A DNA stretch of 64,000 nt from positions 1 through 64,000 of the forward strand of contig JAEEMS010000023.1 in assembly GCA_016283355.1 (NCBI GenBank), read 5' to 3'. This document shows positions 42,455 to 52,025 of this stretch, piece after piece. Within the stretch, counting starts at the first letter, position 1. Each line of letters starts with the position of its first letter. Origin of the DNA: Elusimicrobiaceae bacterium (GTDB taxonomy: Bacteria; Elusimicrobiota; Elusimicrobia; Elusimicrobiales; Elusimicrobiaceae). Under the pieces are notes generated by a model that saw only the letters and a program-made list of their open reading frames with translations, was not told the origin of the DNA and searched no databases. Both the position numbers and the translations under genes were made by a program.

Positions 42455-43663
42455 ATGAATCAAACTTCTTGTTTTTCTTCCGACGTACAAAAAACGCTTC
42501 ATACGCTTTTACCGCATTTGGATAAATCGTATGAAAAAAAATTGTTGCGCGTCCTAAAAAATTCTGAAAGCATTAAACAGTTTTGCAATACGGTCAGCTT
42601 GTTACAAAAAAACGTTCGCTCTACCTCCGCACAAAAAGACACTTTGATAGCCCAAGTATTACTGGATGAAATTTCATTAAGAGCCGCCCAACAGCGATTA
42701 CGTATTTATAACAATGCCTCCGCCATTACTCATTTAAAGCAATTGCTTCAACTCGCTGCGCCCACCGTAGCACAACTGGAAACAGTATTTGCATCTTTTT
42801 CATCCCGTTTATATTTCGATACAGAGTTGAAAAAATCTTTACAAAAGATGAATGTTGGAACTTCTCTCAACACGCAACAACTTCGACAGGCCGTGCAATT
42901 GCTGTTAGAGAAAGCACAGGTCCGGATAACTTCTTCCGCCGGAATTATCCAAAAAAACAAATATCAAATTTTTCACGTAGCCAACACCTACCGTCTCCCC
43001 GCTACGTTGACCAGTTCTCTACTCTCTCTTTATACGCGCCCGGCCTCAGTTGCTTTTCGCCCGGAATTTGAACGTATTTTTAACTCACTTCTCTCCAAAA
43101 ACACTCATCCTTCTTTGTGCGCTTCATTGGCGGCACGTACGTTATTGTATGAACTGACCGCAATGGACGCCCAAGAAATTGCCCGGTTGCAACATTTATT
43201 AAACCGCAACATCCTGGAAAAAGATCTATTAACCATCTCCTGCCGTTATTTACGAAAGAAATCACCACAAGATATTTCCAACGTATTTGAAAGCGTTTTA
43301 AAGAAATTGCCGCATATAACCGACCCCGATGAAAATATCGGTTTGGCTGTTAATGTATTATTAGCCGGCACCCCGGAAAGTTTCCAAATGGCATGTCAAA
43401 CGGCTTCTGCCGCACGCGCTGAAAAATTATTATTTAACCAATTGTTACAGGAGCCGCTTTTTAGCGGTTACGAACAGGATTTTTCCAAGCAATTTGCTTC
43501 AAAGCAAGATATTCAACAGCTTAAAAAATCCCTACAAAATATTCTTTCGGGGTTATCTCCTCATAATACGGCGGAAGAAAACAGAAACAGGGCTTGCCAA
43601 CTCTTATTGGAGACCGTATATTCACAAGAAGCAAAAACGGGCTTAACCTCTTCTGCCAAATAA
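42455..43663 (+). CDS. Helical protein of unknown function
   Basis: A 402-aa protein without signal peptide, rich in Leu, Gln and Ser, predicted mostly helical throughout, with a repetitive look (KKLLRVLKNSESI, LKKSLQNILSGL). I recognise no domain. It starts 8 nt after the cyclodeaminase stop with GAGAAAAT as a weak ribosome site, so it probably belongs to the same operon. HEAT-like architecture is possible but not shown. Confidence 0.7.
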   Translation: MNQTSCFSSDVQKTLHTLLPHLDKSYEKKLLRVLKNSESIKQFCNTVSLLQKNVRSTSAQKDTLIAQVLLDEISLRAAQQRLRIYNNASAITHLKQLLQLAAPTVAQLETVFASFSSRLYFDTELKKSLQKMNVGTSLNTQQLRQAVQLLLEKAQVRITSSAGIIQKNKYQIFHVANTYRLPATLTSSLLSLYTRPASVAFRPEFERIFNSLLSKNTHPSLCASLAARTLLYELTAMDAQEIARLQHLLNRNILEKDLLTISCRYLRKKSPQDISNVFESVLKKLPHITDPDENIGLAVNVLLAGTPESFQMACQTASAARAEKLLFNQLLQEPLFSGYEQDFSKQFASKQDIQQLKKSLQNILSGLSPHNTAEENRNRACQLLLETVYSQEAKTGLTSSAK

Positions 43664-43806
43664 GTAGCATCCCGTTCAAGTAAAACCCCTTCCCCAATTG
43701 ATGCTACTGAAAATTTGGGAAATGTCTATAAAAAACTGTTAAATTTTGTCATAATTTGCTATGCTATCTAGGTGTATAAGTGTTCATTTGTACAAGGGTG
43801 AAAAAT

Positions 43807-45918
43807 ATGAAATATTGGGTATATATTAATGACAAAGTAGATGGGCCATACGAGGGAGAAAAATTAGCCACTTTACAAGGATTTACTCCCGATACGTTGA
43901 TTTGTTCCGAAACGGATGCCTCCAGTGGGCAACAAGCTTGGGCCAAAGCGTCGGAAGTTTTCGATTTTGAACCGAGCGTTGGCGCCCAGATAGCATCCAG
44001 TATGGGAACGGATCTTCTGTTGCAAAAATTAGAAGCCATTACAGTTGAAATGAACCAACTACAACTCAAGTTGGATTCCATGGAGACCAATATGCAAGAG
44101 CGTATCAACCAAGCCCTTGAGGAACAACGCGCCCAATTTGTTTCTGCACAGAATAACGCTCAAAACGCAAAAAAAGAAGAACCTTTTAAAGAATTACCTC
44201 CCATGGCGGAAGAACACATTGGGGAAGGGACTCCCTCCGATGTTGCCCCCAACGAAGAAGAAGAGTTGGTCATTCGTTCAGCACTGGATTCCTTGTACAA
44301 CGCCAAACTCATAAAAGAAAACGAAGTGGATGAAAAAGAAAATACATTTCAGGATTTATTAACACCACAACAGGCAAAGGATTTGGCCGCGGAAGCAGAA
44401 AAAAATGTTGCCAAAGAGAATCCGACCTCTCAAGAGGATAAAGATAATTTGCTCAACGAATTGGCTTCTCTGCCGAAAGAAGATGTTGTAGACCAAATTA
44501 TTAAAGAAAAAGAAGCCGATTCCAAAGGTGTTTCCGCAGCAGAAGCGGCCGCTTTGGGAGCCGTTGCAGGCGCCGGATTGGCATCCCTCGCAGCTGCAAC
44601 CGGTTCGGATACTTCCTCCAATGACTTACGAGATGTTCAAGGGGAATCTTTCCAAATTGCACCGGACAAAAACGATCCTTCTCACGTCGAAAACGTCCTT
44701 CCGGCAAATAAAATGCCCGAAGACGTAAATTTAGCCGCGCGCGAAGATACATTAATGCCCGGCATTGAAACCAGTGATTTAACACCCACCAATCAAACAC
44801 AAAACTCGCAAGAAGATGATAACGAAAACACTTTGCAAGAATTGGTCCCCGGAGCCAAGGTAGAAAATTCCGAAAACGCGTTGGTAACAGAAAAAGATCT
44901 ACAGGATGCATTCTCCGAAAAAATTGTTAACCCAGCAGATGATTTGTTGGTTCCTTTTTCGGAGGCAGAATTTTCCTCCCAAGCGGAAACCGATCATTTT
45001 GCCACCCAAGTTACCGCTATTCCGAATTCCAAGAATTCAAGTGAATTAACGGAAATTGAGTTAAAAGAGGGGGCTACTTACCTCATTTCGGATTTCGTAC
45101 CTCCCGCTCAAGTATCTACCGAGAAAAATTTAGAAACAACTCAAACCAAAACTGAAAAAGCAAAAGAAGATACAGAAGGAATTCAAGACATGCTGACAGC
45201 CGCTACAGAAGAAGAAAAAAGCAAAGCCGCAAATATGGATATTGCCAGCACCTTACAACAAACCAATACTGGGAAAAGAGGTGCCTCCTTTGACATTAAG
45301 ACCGTTCCTATGGTGCAAGAACCTAACCAGTCAGAACGCCTGCATGTGGAAGGATTAGAAGATGATGTAAATGCACAACACGATATTAAACCGGCGGATA
45401 AAACTTCTTCCGGCCTTGCTAAAAAGATTGTACTTACCCTGGTTACTTTGTTATTATTGCTTATCGCCTATGTGGTATTGGCCTTTATGCAAAAGCTTCC
45501 GCCGCAGTTTAACATCTTAGTCAAAGAAAAAGCAGCCCCTGTTGCGGCCGCCCAAATGCAGGAAATTCTTCCCACTGCAGCAGTGCAGGAAGAGCAAGCT
45601 ACTGACCCGATGGCTACTATGTTGGAAGAAGTACAGCAACATATACTTCCCAATGGTGTTCCGCTGAAGGTATTTATTGAAACCAGACACCCGTCTATTT
45701 CAACGGATTTGATTACATGGGATGTGTCTAATGCGGTAGAACCGGATAATTATTCTGTACTGGTAAAGGTACCCCCGGAGAACCCGCAAAGTTTCAAAAT
45801 GTCTTACCGCTTCAATTATAACGCGGTCACAAAATCGTTAGATCCGACTACTTCCGATGCGAAGAACTTACTGGAAGCAGCCACTTCTACCGCTTCGACA
45901 CTCCCTGCCGGACTATAA
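43807..45918 (+). CDS. GYF_2-domain protein with coiled coil and C-terminal membrane helix
   Basis: A 703-aa protein. The start at ATG 43807 has AGGGTG upstream; the track start precedes it by nine codons. Residues 1-65 are a GYF_2 domain (KYWVYINDKVDGPYEG ... AWAKASEVFDFEP). A coiled coil follows (QLQLKLDSMETNMQERINQ), then a very acidic low-complexity region of ~400 residues, one membrane helix near residue 540 (KIVLTLVTLLLLLIAYVVLAF), and a periplasmic end with a beta-rich segment. Probably a scaffold or tether at the inner membrane; function unknown. Confidence 0.82.
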   Translation: MKYWVYINDKVDGPYEGEKLATLQGFTPDTLICSETDASSGQQAWAKASEVFDFEPSVGAQIASSMGTDLLLQKLEAITVEMNQLQLKLDSMETNMQERINQALEEQRAQFVSAQNNAQNAKKEEPFKELPPMAEEHIGEGTPSDVAPNEEEELVIRSALDSLYNAKLIKENEVDEKENTFQDLLTPQQAKDLAAEAEKNVAKENPTSQEDKDNLLNELASLPKEDVVDQIIKEKEADSKGVSAAEAAALGAVAGAGLASLAAATGSDTSSNDLRDVQGESFQIAPDKNDPSHVENVLPANKMPEDVNLAAREDTLMPGIETSDLTPTNQTQNSQEDDNENTLQELVPGAKVENSENALVTEKDLQDAFSEKIVNPADDLLVPFSEAEFSSQAETDHFATQVTAIPNSKNSSELTEIELKEGATYLISDFVPPAQVSTEKNLETTQTKTEKAKEDTEGIQDMLTAATEEEKSKAANMDIASTLQQTNTGKRGASFDIKTVPMVQEPNQSERLHVEGLEDDVNAQHDIKPADKTSSGLAKKIVLTLVTLLLLLIAYVVLAFMQKLPPQFNILVKEKAAPVAAAQMQEILPTAAVQEEQATDPMATMLEEVQQHILPNGVPLKVFIETRHPSISTDLITWDVSNAVEPDNYSVLVKVPPENPQSFKMSYRFNYNAVTKSLDPTTSDAKNLLEAATSTASTLPAGL

Positions 45919-45930
45919 GAGATATTTTAC

Positions 45931-45962
45931 AAAAGGTCCCGGGTTTATGCCCGGGACCTTTT
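45931..45962 (+). terminator. Terminator after the GYF_2 gene
   Basis: AAAAGGTCCCGGG and its complement with a 6-nt loop; followed by TTGTATTG. Confidence 0.88.
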
Positions 45963-46020
45963 GTATTGTTAGTTCACTTGTTCTGCTTTTTGGCTGCGCT
46001 AATGGCCTAATGGAACAGAT

Positions 46021-46048
46021 AAAAAATCTCCGGCCAAATAGCCGGAGA
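46021..46048 (-). terminator. pepT terminator
   Basis: TCTCCGGC/GCCGGAGA hairpin followed by TTTTTT on the minus strand, downstream of pepT. Confidence 0.82.
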
Positions 46049-46072
46049 AATAGCAGTTGTTTGGAAAAACGT

Positions 46073-47308
46073 TTATTTAACCGCATTCTGAGCAATGCTT
46101 TTCAATACTTCAAAAGCTTTTTCTGCCCAATCCAAACTACACCATTCATAAGGTCCATGCGGATTTTCATATCCCGCAAACAAATTCGGGGTAGGAAGCC
46201 CGCGCAAAGATAACTGGGAACCATCCGTACCGCCACGTGCTTGCGTCAACTTATACGAGATATTATTTTCTTTCAAAGCCCCTTCTAATAGTTGCATTGC
46301 CTGGGGTTTTTCACGCAAAATATCCCGCATATTACGGTATTGTTCTTTATATTCCACTTCTATTTTGGCCGCAGGGTATTTTTTCCGTTTTTCTTCTACC
46401 AATGCGGTAAGTGTCTTTTTAAACTGTTCAAATTTCTCCAAATTATGCTCACGTACAATTCCCTGTACCTCAGCTTTTTCAAGTCCACCGGTAATATCCT
46501 TAAATAAGATGAACCCGTCCTCTCCATCCGTTGTTTCCGGCAATTTATCCTCCGGCCAGGCAGAAATAATATCTGCCGCAATCCGGACAGGGTTTGCCAT
46601 AAAACCTTTTGCAGAGCCGGGATGGCACGATTTCCCGGTAATACGAATGGTTACGGAGTCAGCATTAAAGTTTCCGCAGTCAACATCACCTAAAGTGGCT
46701 CCATCCACCGTGTAGGCAAAATCGGCCTTAAAACGGTTTACATCAAAATAAGAAATACCGGTTCCGGTTTCTTCGTCAATGGTAAAAGCGAATTTCAACG
46801 TCCCGTGTTTTACTTCGGGATGTTGGGAGATATATTCCGCCAAAGTCATCAAAATAGATACCCCCAGTTTATCATCCGCCCCCAACAAAGTATTACCGTC
46901 GGATGTAACAATGTTATTTCCCACACATTGTTTCAAACTGGGTGCTGATTCCGGTGTGAGCACCATGTTTTTCTCTTGATTAATAACAATCGTGCCCCCA
47001 TCGTAATTTTCATGCAGAACCGCGCGAATACCATGCCCGTTATAATCGCTGACAGTATCCATATGCGCAAAAAAACCAATAGTAGGTGCGGGATGATCCG
47101 TATTGGCAGGAATAATCCCGGTTACAAAACCATATTCATCCACTTCCACTTCCACTAATCCTATTTTCCGCATTTCTGCAGCCAATTGATGTGCAAAAGA
47201 AATTTGGCTATCCGTCGTCGGAACAGACGTGCTGTTCGGATCACTTGTAGTATCTACCGCCACGTAGCGAGAAAGACGCGTAAAAATTTTTTGTTGTAAA
47301 TTATTCAT
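46073..47308 (-). CDS. pepT: Peptidase T (tripeptide aminopeptidase)
   Basis: A 411-aa M20B zinc peptidase. Metal ligands and catalytic residues are visible: GFFAHMDTVSDYNG (His, Asp), LLGADDKLGVS (Asp), TIDEETGTGISYFD (Glu base, Glu) and TVDGATLGDVDCGNFN. It releases N-terminal residues from tripeptides in the cytoplasm, fitting peptide fermentation. SD GGAG with a TATAAT box (47334-47339) upstream. It is transcribed divergently from the LEA14-like lipoprotein. Confidence 0.94.
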   Translation of the reverse strand: MNNLQQKIFTRLSRYVAVDTTSDPNSTSVPTTDSQISFAHQLAAEMRKIGLVEVEVDEYGFVTGIIPANTDHPAPTIGFFAHMDTVSDYNGHGIRAVLHENYDGGTIVINQEKNMVLTPESAPSLKQCVGNNIVTSDGNTLLGADDKLGVSILMTLAEYISQHPEVKHGTLKFAFTIDEETGTGISYFDVNRFKADFAYTVDGATLGDVDCGNFNADSVTIRITGKSCHPGSAKGFMANPVRIAADIISAWPEDKLPETTDGEDGFILFKDITGGLEKAEVQGIVREHNLEKFEQFKKTLTALVEEKRKKYPAAKIEVEYKEQYRNMRDILREKPQAMQLLEGALKENNISYKLTQARGGTDGSQLSLRGLPTPNLFAGYENPHGPYEWCSLDWAEKAFEVLKSIAQNAVK

Positions 47309-47370
47309 ATTTTCTCCATTATTTCCTTAATTTATTATACAATTTATTAGTGGTATCCTTGGAGGGTTTT

Positions 47371-47838
47371 ATGAAAAAAATAATTTTGATGTTTTGTGCA
47401 ATAGGACTCCTTACCGGATGTGCATCCGTTAAAGAAGCTCAAAATTTGTCAAACTGCACGTATGCACTGAAAAGTGTGGAGATTAATGAATTTAACTTTA
47501 CTTCTCTTGGGCTTGTTGTAACTATTAGTATTACCAATCCCAACAAAAAGGAAGCTGCCACTTTAAAACGTTTTGAAGGGGAATTGACAGCAAATGATGA
47601 AAAAATCGCGGATGTAACGCTGAAAGACATCCAAATACAGCCCAATTCTACCCATAACGCCCGTGCCAAAATTAACGTCCCCATGGCAATTCTCAGTTCC
47701 AAGCTAATTGGCCTCTTGAGTATGGGAAGTGGGACCATCGACTACCATTTAACCGGTACCATGTACTTTGAAGGGCCATTAGGTGTCGAGTTGCCTATGC
47801 CAGTAGATGTGGGCCGTTTGGGCAGCAGCAACGATTAG
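47371..47838 (+). CDS. LEA14-like lipoprotein
   Basis: A 155-aa lipoprotein (MKKIILMFCAIGLLTGCASV, lipobox LTGC). I use ATG 47371, which has GGAGGG upstream; the track start is seven codons earlier. The mature part has the LEA type 2/WHy-domain pattern: KSVEINEFNFTSLGLVVTISITNPNKKE, with IQIQPNSTHNARAKI and the final strand. Such beta-sandwich proteins occur in envelope or stress contexts; the function is unknown. Confidence 0.82.
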   Translation: MKKIILMFCAIGLLTGCASVKEAQNLSNCTYALKSVEINEFNFTSLGLVVTISITNPNKKEAATLKRFEGELTANDEKIADVTLKDIQIQPNSTHNARAKINVPMAILSSKLIGLLSMGSGTIDYHLTGTMYFEGPLGVELPMPVDVGRLGSSND

Positions 47839-47853
47839 TTTTCAAATAAAAGG

Positions 47854-47887
47854 AAAATACCCCGAACGATTGTTCGGGGTATTTTTT
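47854..47887 (+). terminator. Terminator between the convergent lipoprotein and feoAB genes
   Basis: AAAATACCCCGAAC and its complement, with A and T runs on both sides, so probably bidirectional. Confidence 0.86.
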
Positions 47888-47901
47888 CACTTTAAAACGG
47901 T

Positions 47902-49848
47902 TTACATCAAAACGAGCCGTAAGATATATGCCGTTAAACAAGACATCCCTAACGTAAGCAATATGATTCGTAGGGTATCTTTCCAACCGCTTTCACGCAG
48001 CATTACAAAGAAGGTAGCCACACAAGGCATATACATACTCATAAATACACACGCCACCACCAACGCTTGTGGAGCCAATTGGAACGGACTTAAAAGTCCA
48101 ATAGAAACATCTTTACGTAAAAAGCCCAAAATCAATAACGAAGTTGCCTCCGCCGGTAATCCCAAAATATGTTCCACCGGATAGCGGGAAATTTTTGTGA
48201 TCCACGTCGTAATACCAGATAATTGCAGCAGGTCTACAAATAAAACACCCACTAAAATAAGCGGTAGAGCATCTCCTAAATATTCCTTCATGCGAATCCA
48301 CAATTTGCGCAGCAACGGTCGCCATTGCGGTATTTGCCACGAAGGAATTTCCATAAATAATTCCGGTGTTTCGCCTTTCATCAAGCGGTTTAAAATCGTC
48401 CCAATTAATACACCGTTGATAAAAAGCACCGCAAACACCAACAACATATATTTCACCCCGTACGGAGAGAGAATGGAAATAATCATCGCCGTCTGAGAAA
48501 TACAGGGGGCTAACACCAAAATAAGTGCCGTTGCAATTACACGTTCCCGACGGGTCTCCAGCACGCGGATACCCATCACCGCCGGAACTTTACAGCCAAA
48601 CCCCAGCATAATCGGCAAAGAACCATAACCGTGCAAGCCGATTTTGTGCAAAATGCGATCGAGTAATACTGCCAAACGCGGCAAATATCCGATTTCACCT
48701 AAAAATCCGACTAACGCATAAAAAGCCAATACGTAAGACATTACATCAATCAATGCAATATGCAGCCCATCCGTTAGAACACCGAAGTAGGTTTCGCCGC
48801 CGTCTCCTAACAAAATCATCCCAAAGGCACTGTCTTTGAACGGTTCCAAAATTTTAGACAAAAACGGCAGATAATAATTTTCATAAAGAGGATCCAATAG
48901 ATTGATTAAATTCTCTCCTACGAATCGAACTAAAAAGAAAGATACCACTAACACAATAAGAGCTATTGGTAAACCAGTAGCCGGAGCCGTGGCCCAACCT
49001 TGTAAATGTTCCCAGAAAGAAGGATGTTTATGTTTTACTTGCTGTACTTCTTCAATAATGCGCCCAATCACATGCCATTTTTCTTCGGAGGAGGGGGGAA
49101 TCTCTAAATTGTATTCTATAGAGTCCCGATTGGCCAACTTCACAGCTTCCTTCTCTAATTCCTTGAGGCCCTCTCCCGTGGTAGCTACAGCCGGTATAAC
49201 CGGAATTCCTAATGCTTTTGATAATTTTTTAACATCAATTAAAATTCCTTTCCGTTGAGCTTCATCAAATTTGTTAAGCATCAAGATAACCGGTTTTTTG
49301 AGTTGCATAATTTCCAACACAAAAAACAAATTACGTTCTAAATGCGAAGCATCCGCCACACACACAATAAAATCGTATTCCAATTCTTTGAATAGATTGC
49401 GTTTTTTCCCTTCAATACGCCATTCTTCTTCCAAGCGATACAGCCCCGGAATATCAATAATATCGTAGGCCTCTCCTTCAAAATGTGTTTGTCCGTAATT
49501 CAATCCTACCGTCGTACCGGGAAAATTGGAGGAAATAATACCAATCCCCGTCAAACGCGAAAAGATTAAACTTTTTCCTACGTTGGGATTACCGGCCAAA
49601 AGGAATGTATTTTTCTTTGCCGTTACTAAAATTTTTTTAGCTGTTTCTCTGCCGATAGCTACTTCCGTATCCGACACATTAACCACTACCGGGCTTGAAC
49701 CTTTTTTGCGCGTGATAAATTGCCCGCGCACAATCCCCATAGCAGCCAATTTTTCTGCCATTTTAGCATCCGTTTGTATTTCTTTTACTTTAGCGGTATT
49801 ACCAGGTTTTAATTGATAAAGCGAACGTGATGTTTCTTTTTCCATAAA
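47902..49848 (-). CDS. feoB: Ferrous iron transporter FeoB with fused FeoA domain
   Basis: About 648 residues from ATG 49848 (AAGGAAGGA upstream). The N-terminal ~75 residues are an SH3-like FeoA domain (LKPGNTAKVKEIQTDAKMAEKLAAMGIVRG). A GTPase domain follows (GNPNVGKSLIFSRLTG, NFPGTTVG, DIPGLYRL, LNKFD) and then the transmembrane permease with Gate motifs (PIMLGFGCKVPAVMG, APCISQTAM). It imports Fe(II) in anoxic conditions. No separate feoA or feoC is seen nearby. Confidence 0.93.
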   Translation of the reverse strand, partial: FMEKETSRSLYQLKPGNTAKVKEIQTDAKMAEKLAAMGIVRGQFITRKKGSSPVVVNVSDTEVAIGRETAKKILVTAKKNTFLLAGNPNVGKSLIFSRLTGIGIISSNFPGTTVGLNYGQTHFEGEAYDIIDIPGLYRLEEEWRIEGKKRNLFKELEYDFIVCVADASHLERNLFFVLEIMQLKKPVILMLNKFDEAQRKGILIDVKKLSKALGIPVIPAVATTGEGLKELEKEAVKLANRDSIEYNLEIPPSSEEKWHVIGRIIEEVQQVKHKHPSFWEHLQGWATAPATGLPIALIVLVVSFFLVRFVGENLINLLDPLYENYYLPFLSKILEPFKDSAFGMILLGDGGETYFGVLTDGLHIALIDVMSYVLAFYALVGFLGEIGYLPRLAVLLDRILHKIGLHGYGSLPIMLGFGCKVPAVMGIRVLETRRERVIATALILVLAPCISQTAMIISILSPYGVKYMLLVFAVLFINGVLIGTILNRLMKGETPELFMEIPSWQIPQWRPLLRKLWIRMKEYLGDALPLILVGVLFVDLLQLSGITTWITKISRYPVEHILGLPAEATSLLILGFLRKDVSIGLLSPFQLAPQALVVACVFMSMYMPCVATFFVMLRESGWKDTLRIILLTLGMSCLTAYILRLVLM

Positions 49849-49984
49849 AGTTAGTCCTTCCTTACTTTTATATTGTACCAAACTCCTCTTTCAGATGCAA
49901 GAGAAGTAACCCGACGATAAAAACAAATTACGAGTGATTTTTGGTATAATTTGAATGTAGAATTTTGAACAATAGGAGACACTT

Positions 49985-50155
49985 ATGGCTTATAAAGTAA
50001 ACCCTGAAGTTTGTATCAATTGCGGTGCTTGTGAACCCGCCTGCCCGGTTTCCGCTATCAGCGAAGTAGATGGACATCGCAAAATTGACGGAACCAAATG
50101 TATTGAATGTGGCGCTTGCGCTGGCACCTGCCCGGTAAGCTCCATTGCGCTATAA
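49985..50155 (+). CDS. 2[4Fe-4S] ferredoxin
   Basis: A 56-aa protein too short for the ORF track. The two cluster-binding motifs are CINCGACEPACPV and CIECGACAGTCPV, the classic clostridial-type pattern CxxCxxCxxxCP. It carries electrons in anaerobic metabolism. SD TAGGAG. A monocistronic unit ended by a strong hairpin. Confidence 0.96.
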   Translation: MAYKVNPEVCINCGACEPACPVSAISEVDGHRKIDGTKCIECGACAGTCPVSSIAL

Positions 50156-50211
50156 TCATACCTATAAAGGAAAGATATTTTTCCCGTAAATGGTATAAAA
50201 TCTGGAATATG

Positions 50212-50241
50212 ACAATCCCCCGGCGTTAACCGGGGGATTGT
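50212..50241 (+). terminator. Ferredoxin gene terminator
   Basis: ACAATCCCCCGG and its complement with a 6-nt loop, followed by TTCTGT. Confidence 0.8.
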
Positions 50242-50480
50242 TCTGTCAGGTCTGACCTTTAACAATATATTGCTGCATAGAAAAGCATATCCCGCTTGTG
50301 CGGGATATGCTTTAGAACCATTCGGGGGGTAAATCGAAAGGTTCTAGGATGAAATCTTTTACTCTTACATCTTAACATCCTAACTTATATAAAAGCAAGT
50401 TTTTGGCAAAAAACTTTGCTATATTTTTTACTACTCCTTTTGGATTATGCTTTCTTTTTGCATTTTTTTGTACGAATGAG

Positions 50481-50486
50481 TATAAT
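50481..50486 (+). promoter_or_regulatory. -10 box of the ankyrin-protein gene
   Basis: TATAAT, preceded by a TG two bases upstream; the GGGGAG ribosome site and ATG 50520 follow at conventional distances. Confidence 0.6.
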
Positions 50487-50519
50487 AGAAAGTGAAGGAA
50501 TTCTAGAGGGGAGAATTAT

Positions 50520-51977
50520 ATGCAAAAAATTAACTTACTCGTAGTTTTTTCTTTTATAGCTTTACCTTTGTTAGCACAAGAAAGTGCTACGCAAGCTTAT
50601 ATCCAACAGCAACGCACTCTTGCTATTCAAGCCGCCCAAAACAATAACATTCCCGGCGACATTTACCGTGGATCTGTCTTTGGGGCAGAACAAAAAAAAT
50701 ATCCAAGCACTACACTGGGAGAACGTCCCTTATTGAAAACTAAAAAAGTATATGATACCTCTTTGATGCGCGCAGTAAAAGCTGATGATGAAGATAGTGT
50801 ACGTACCTTGCTTTACTCTCATGTAGATGCCAACGAACGCAACTATGCGGGCGTAACTCCCCTGTCTGTTGCCGCTGAAAAAGGCAACCTGGCTATCGTA
50901 AAATTATTGGTAAATGTGGGAGGTGCCGACGTAAATTTGTCTTCCAGTTTCGGTGTTACCCCTTTGATTGCAGCTTCCGCAGCCGGGCATACGGATGTAG
51001 TAAAATTCTTAATTGATAACGGTGCGAATTCCACCGTTTCTGATAATATGGGCAAAGATCCTTTGGCATATGCTGCCTTGGCAGAAAACCCGGAAATGGT
51101 AAACATTCTAAGCAAAAAAAATCAAACAGGAATCAACTTACCGGATAGTACCGGTATGACTCCGCTTTTGCACGCTGCACAAAAAGGATATACCGAACAA
51201 GCCAAAGTGCTTCTCAAAAACGGAGCCGATCCGAACTACCGTATTCCTTCTTCTGGATTATCTCCTTTAGCGGCAGCCGTCGCTGAAGGCCACGACGACA
51301 TCGTACAATTACTTCTTCAAAAGTATAAAGCAGACCCGGACATTCCAGATGCTCAAGGAAGAACCCCATTAATGTATGCCATTGAGCATGATCAAGATGA
51401 AGCTGTACGTCTTCTCTTAAAACAAAAAGCAGATGTAAATGCGACTGATAACCATGGGATGACCCCGCTTATGTATGCAGTGGCCAAAGATAATTTAAAC
51501 ATCCTCAATCGGTTGTTTCGTCAAAAAACAATTCGTCTTCATCAACCGGATGATTTAAACCGCACACCCTTGTTCTATTCCATCTATGCCCCTACCACTC
51601 AATCGGCCCATCAACTGTTATTGCGTGGGGCTGACATCAACCACGTTGACTTACAGGGCAATACTCCTTTGATGGCAGCCATCCTTGCACAAGATGACCA
51701 AAAAGCATTGTTCTTCCTCAGCCACGAGGAATGCAACATTGGGGCTATCAACAGACAAGGGGAAAATGCTTTTACATTGGCTGGTAAGAAATTACCGGGC
51801 TCTATGACCCAAGGCGTACTGAGAGTTAAATTACAGGGAGTACAACAACAAACTTTGCAAGAACAAGCTGCCCGATTGGCGGAAGTTAGAAACTTAGAGC
51901 AACAATTAGCCCAAGAAGAGGCACACATCCGTGCACTTAAAGCAGTTCCGCATACAACCGTTATGTACGACAATTAA
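50520..51977 (+). CDS. Secreted ankyrin-repeat protein
   Basis: A 485-aa protein with a Sec signal peptide (MQKINLLVVFSFIALPLLAQ). Eight or nine ankyrin repeats run from ~residue 80 to ~420; examples are GVTPLSVAAEKGNLAIVKLLV, GRTPLMYAIEHDQDEAVRLLLKQKADVN and GMTPLMYAVAKDNLNILNRLF. A charged coiled-coil tail ends the protein (LAEVRNLEQQLAQEEAHIRALK). Probably periplasmic or outer-surface protein-protein binding; partner unknown. SD GGGGAG. Confidence 0.9.
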   Translation: MQKINLLVVFSFIALPLLAQESATQAYIQQQRTLAIQAAQNNNIPGDIYRGSVFGAEQKKYPSTTLGERPLLKTKKVYDTSLMRAVKADDEDSVRTLLYSHVDANERNYAGVTPLSVAAEKGNLAIVKLLVNVGGADVNLSSSFGVTPLIAASAAGHTDVVKFLIDNGANSTVSDNMGKDPLAYAALAENPEMVNILSKKNQTGINLPDSTGMTPLLHAAQKGYTEQAKVLLKNGADPNYRIPSSGLSPLAAAVAEGHDDIVQLLLQKYKADPDIPDAQGRTPLMYAIEHDQDEAVRLLLKQKADVNATDNHGMTPLMYAVAKDNLNILNRLFRQKTIRLHQPDDLNRTPLFYSIYAPTTQSAHQLLLRGADINHVDLQGNTPLMAAILAQDDQKALFFLSHEECNIGAINRQGENAFTLAGKKLPGSMTQGVLRVKLQGVQQQTLQEQAARLAEVRNLEQQLAQEEAHIRALKAVPHTTVMYDN

Positions 51978-51990
51978 TAGAAATGAAATT

Positions 51991-52025
51991 AAAAAAGGCC
52001 TTGGCTAACACCAGGGCTTTTTTTA
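51991..52025 (+). terminator. Terminator between ankyrin and FGGY genes (bidirectional)
   Basis: AAAAAAGGCCTTGG...CCAGGGCTTTTTT hairpin with one wobble pair; the convergent FGGY gene ends inside its T-run. Confidence 0.75.

Larger units (their letters stand above)
50156..50519 (+). other. 364-bp intergenic region with a chain of hairpins
   Basis: After the ferredoxin terminator (50212-50241) this region contains GTCAGGTCTGAC, a perfect 14-bp stem (50282-50313), TAGAACC/GGTTCTA (50313-50346), TAGGATG/CATCCTA (50345-50382) and AGCAAGTTTTT/AAAAACTTTGCT (about 50394-50419). Then comes the promoter (TATAAT 50481-50486) and SD of the ankyrin gene. No ORF is seen. It might encode a structured RNA; see findings. 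Confidence 0.55.
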
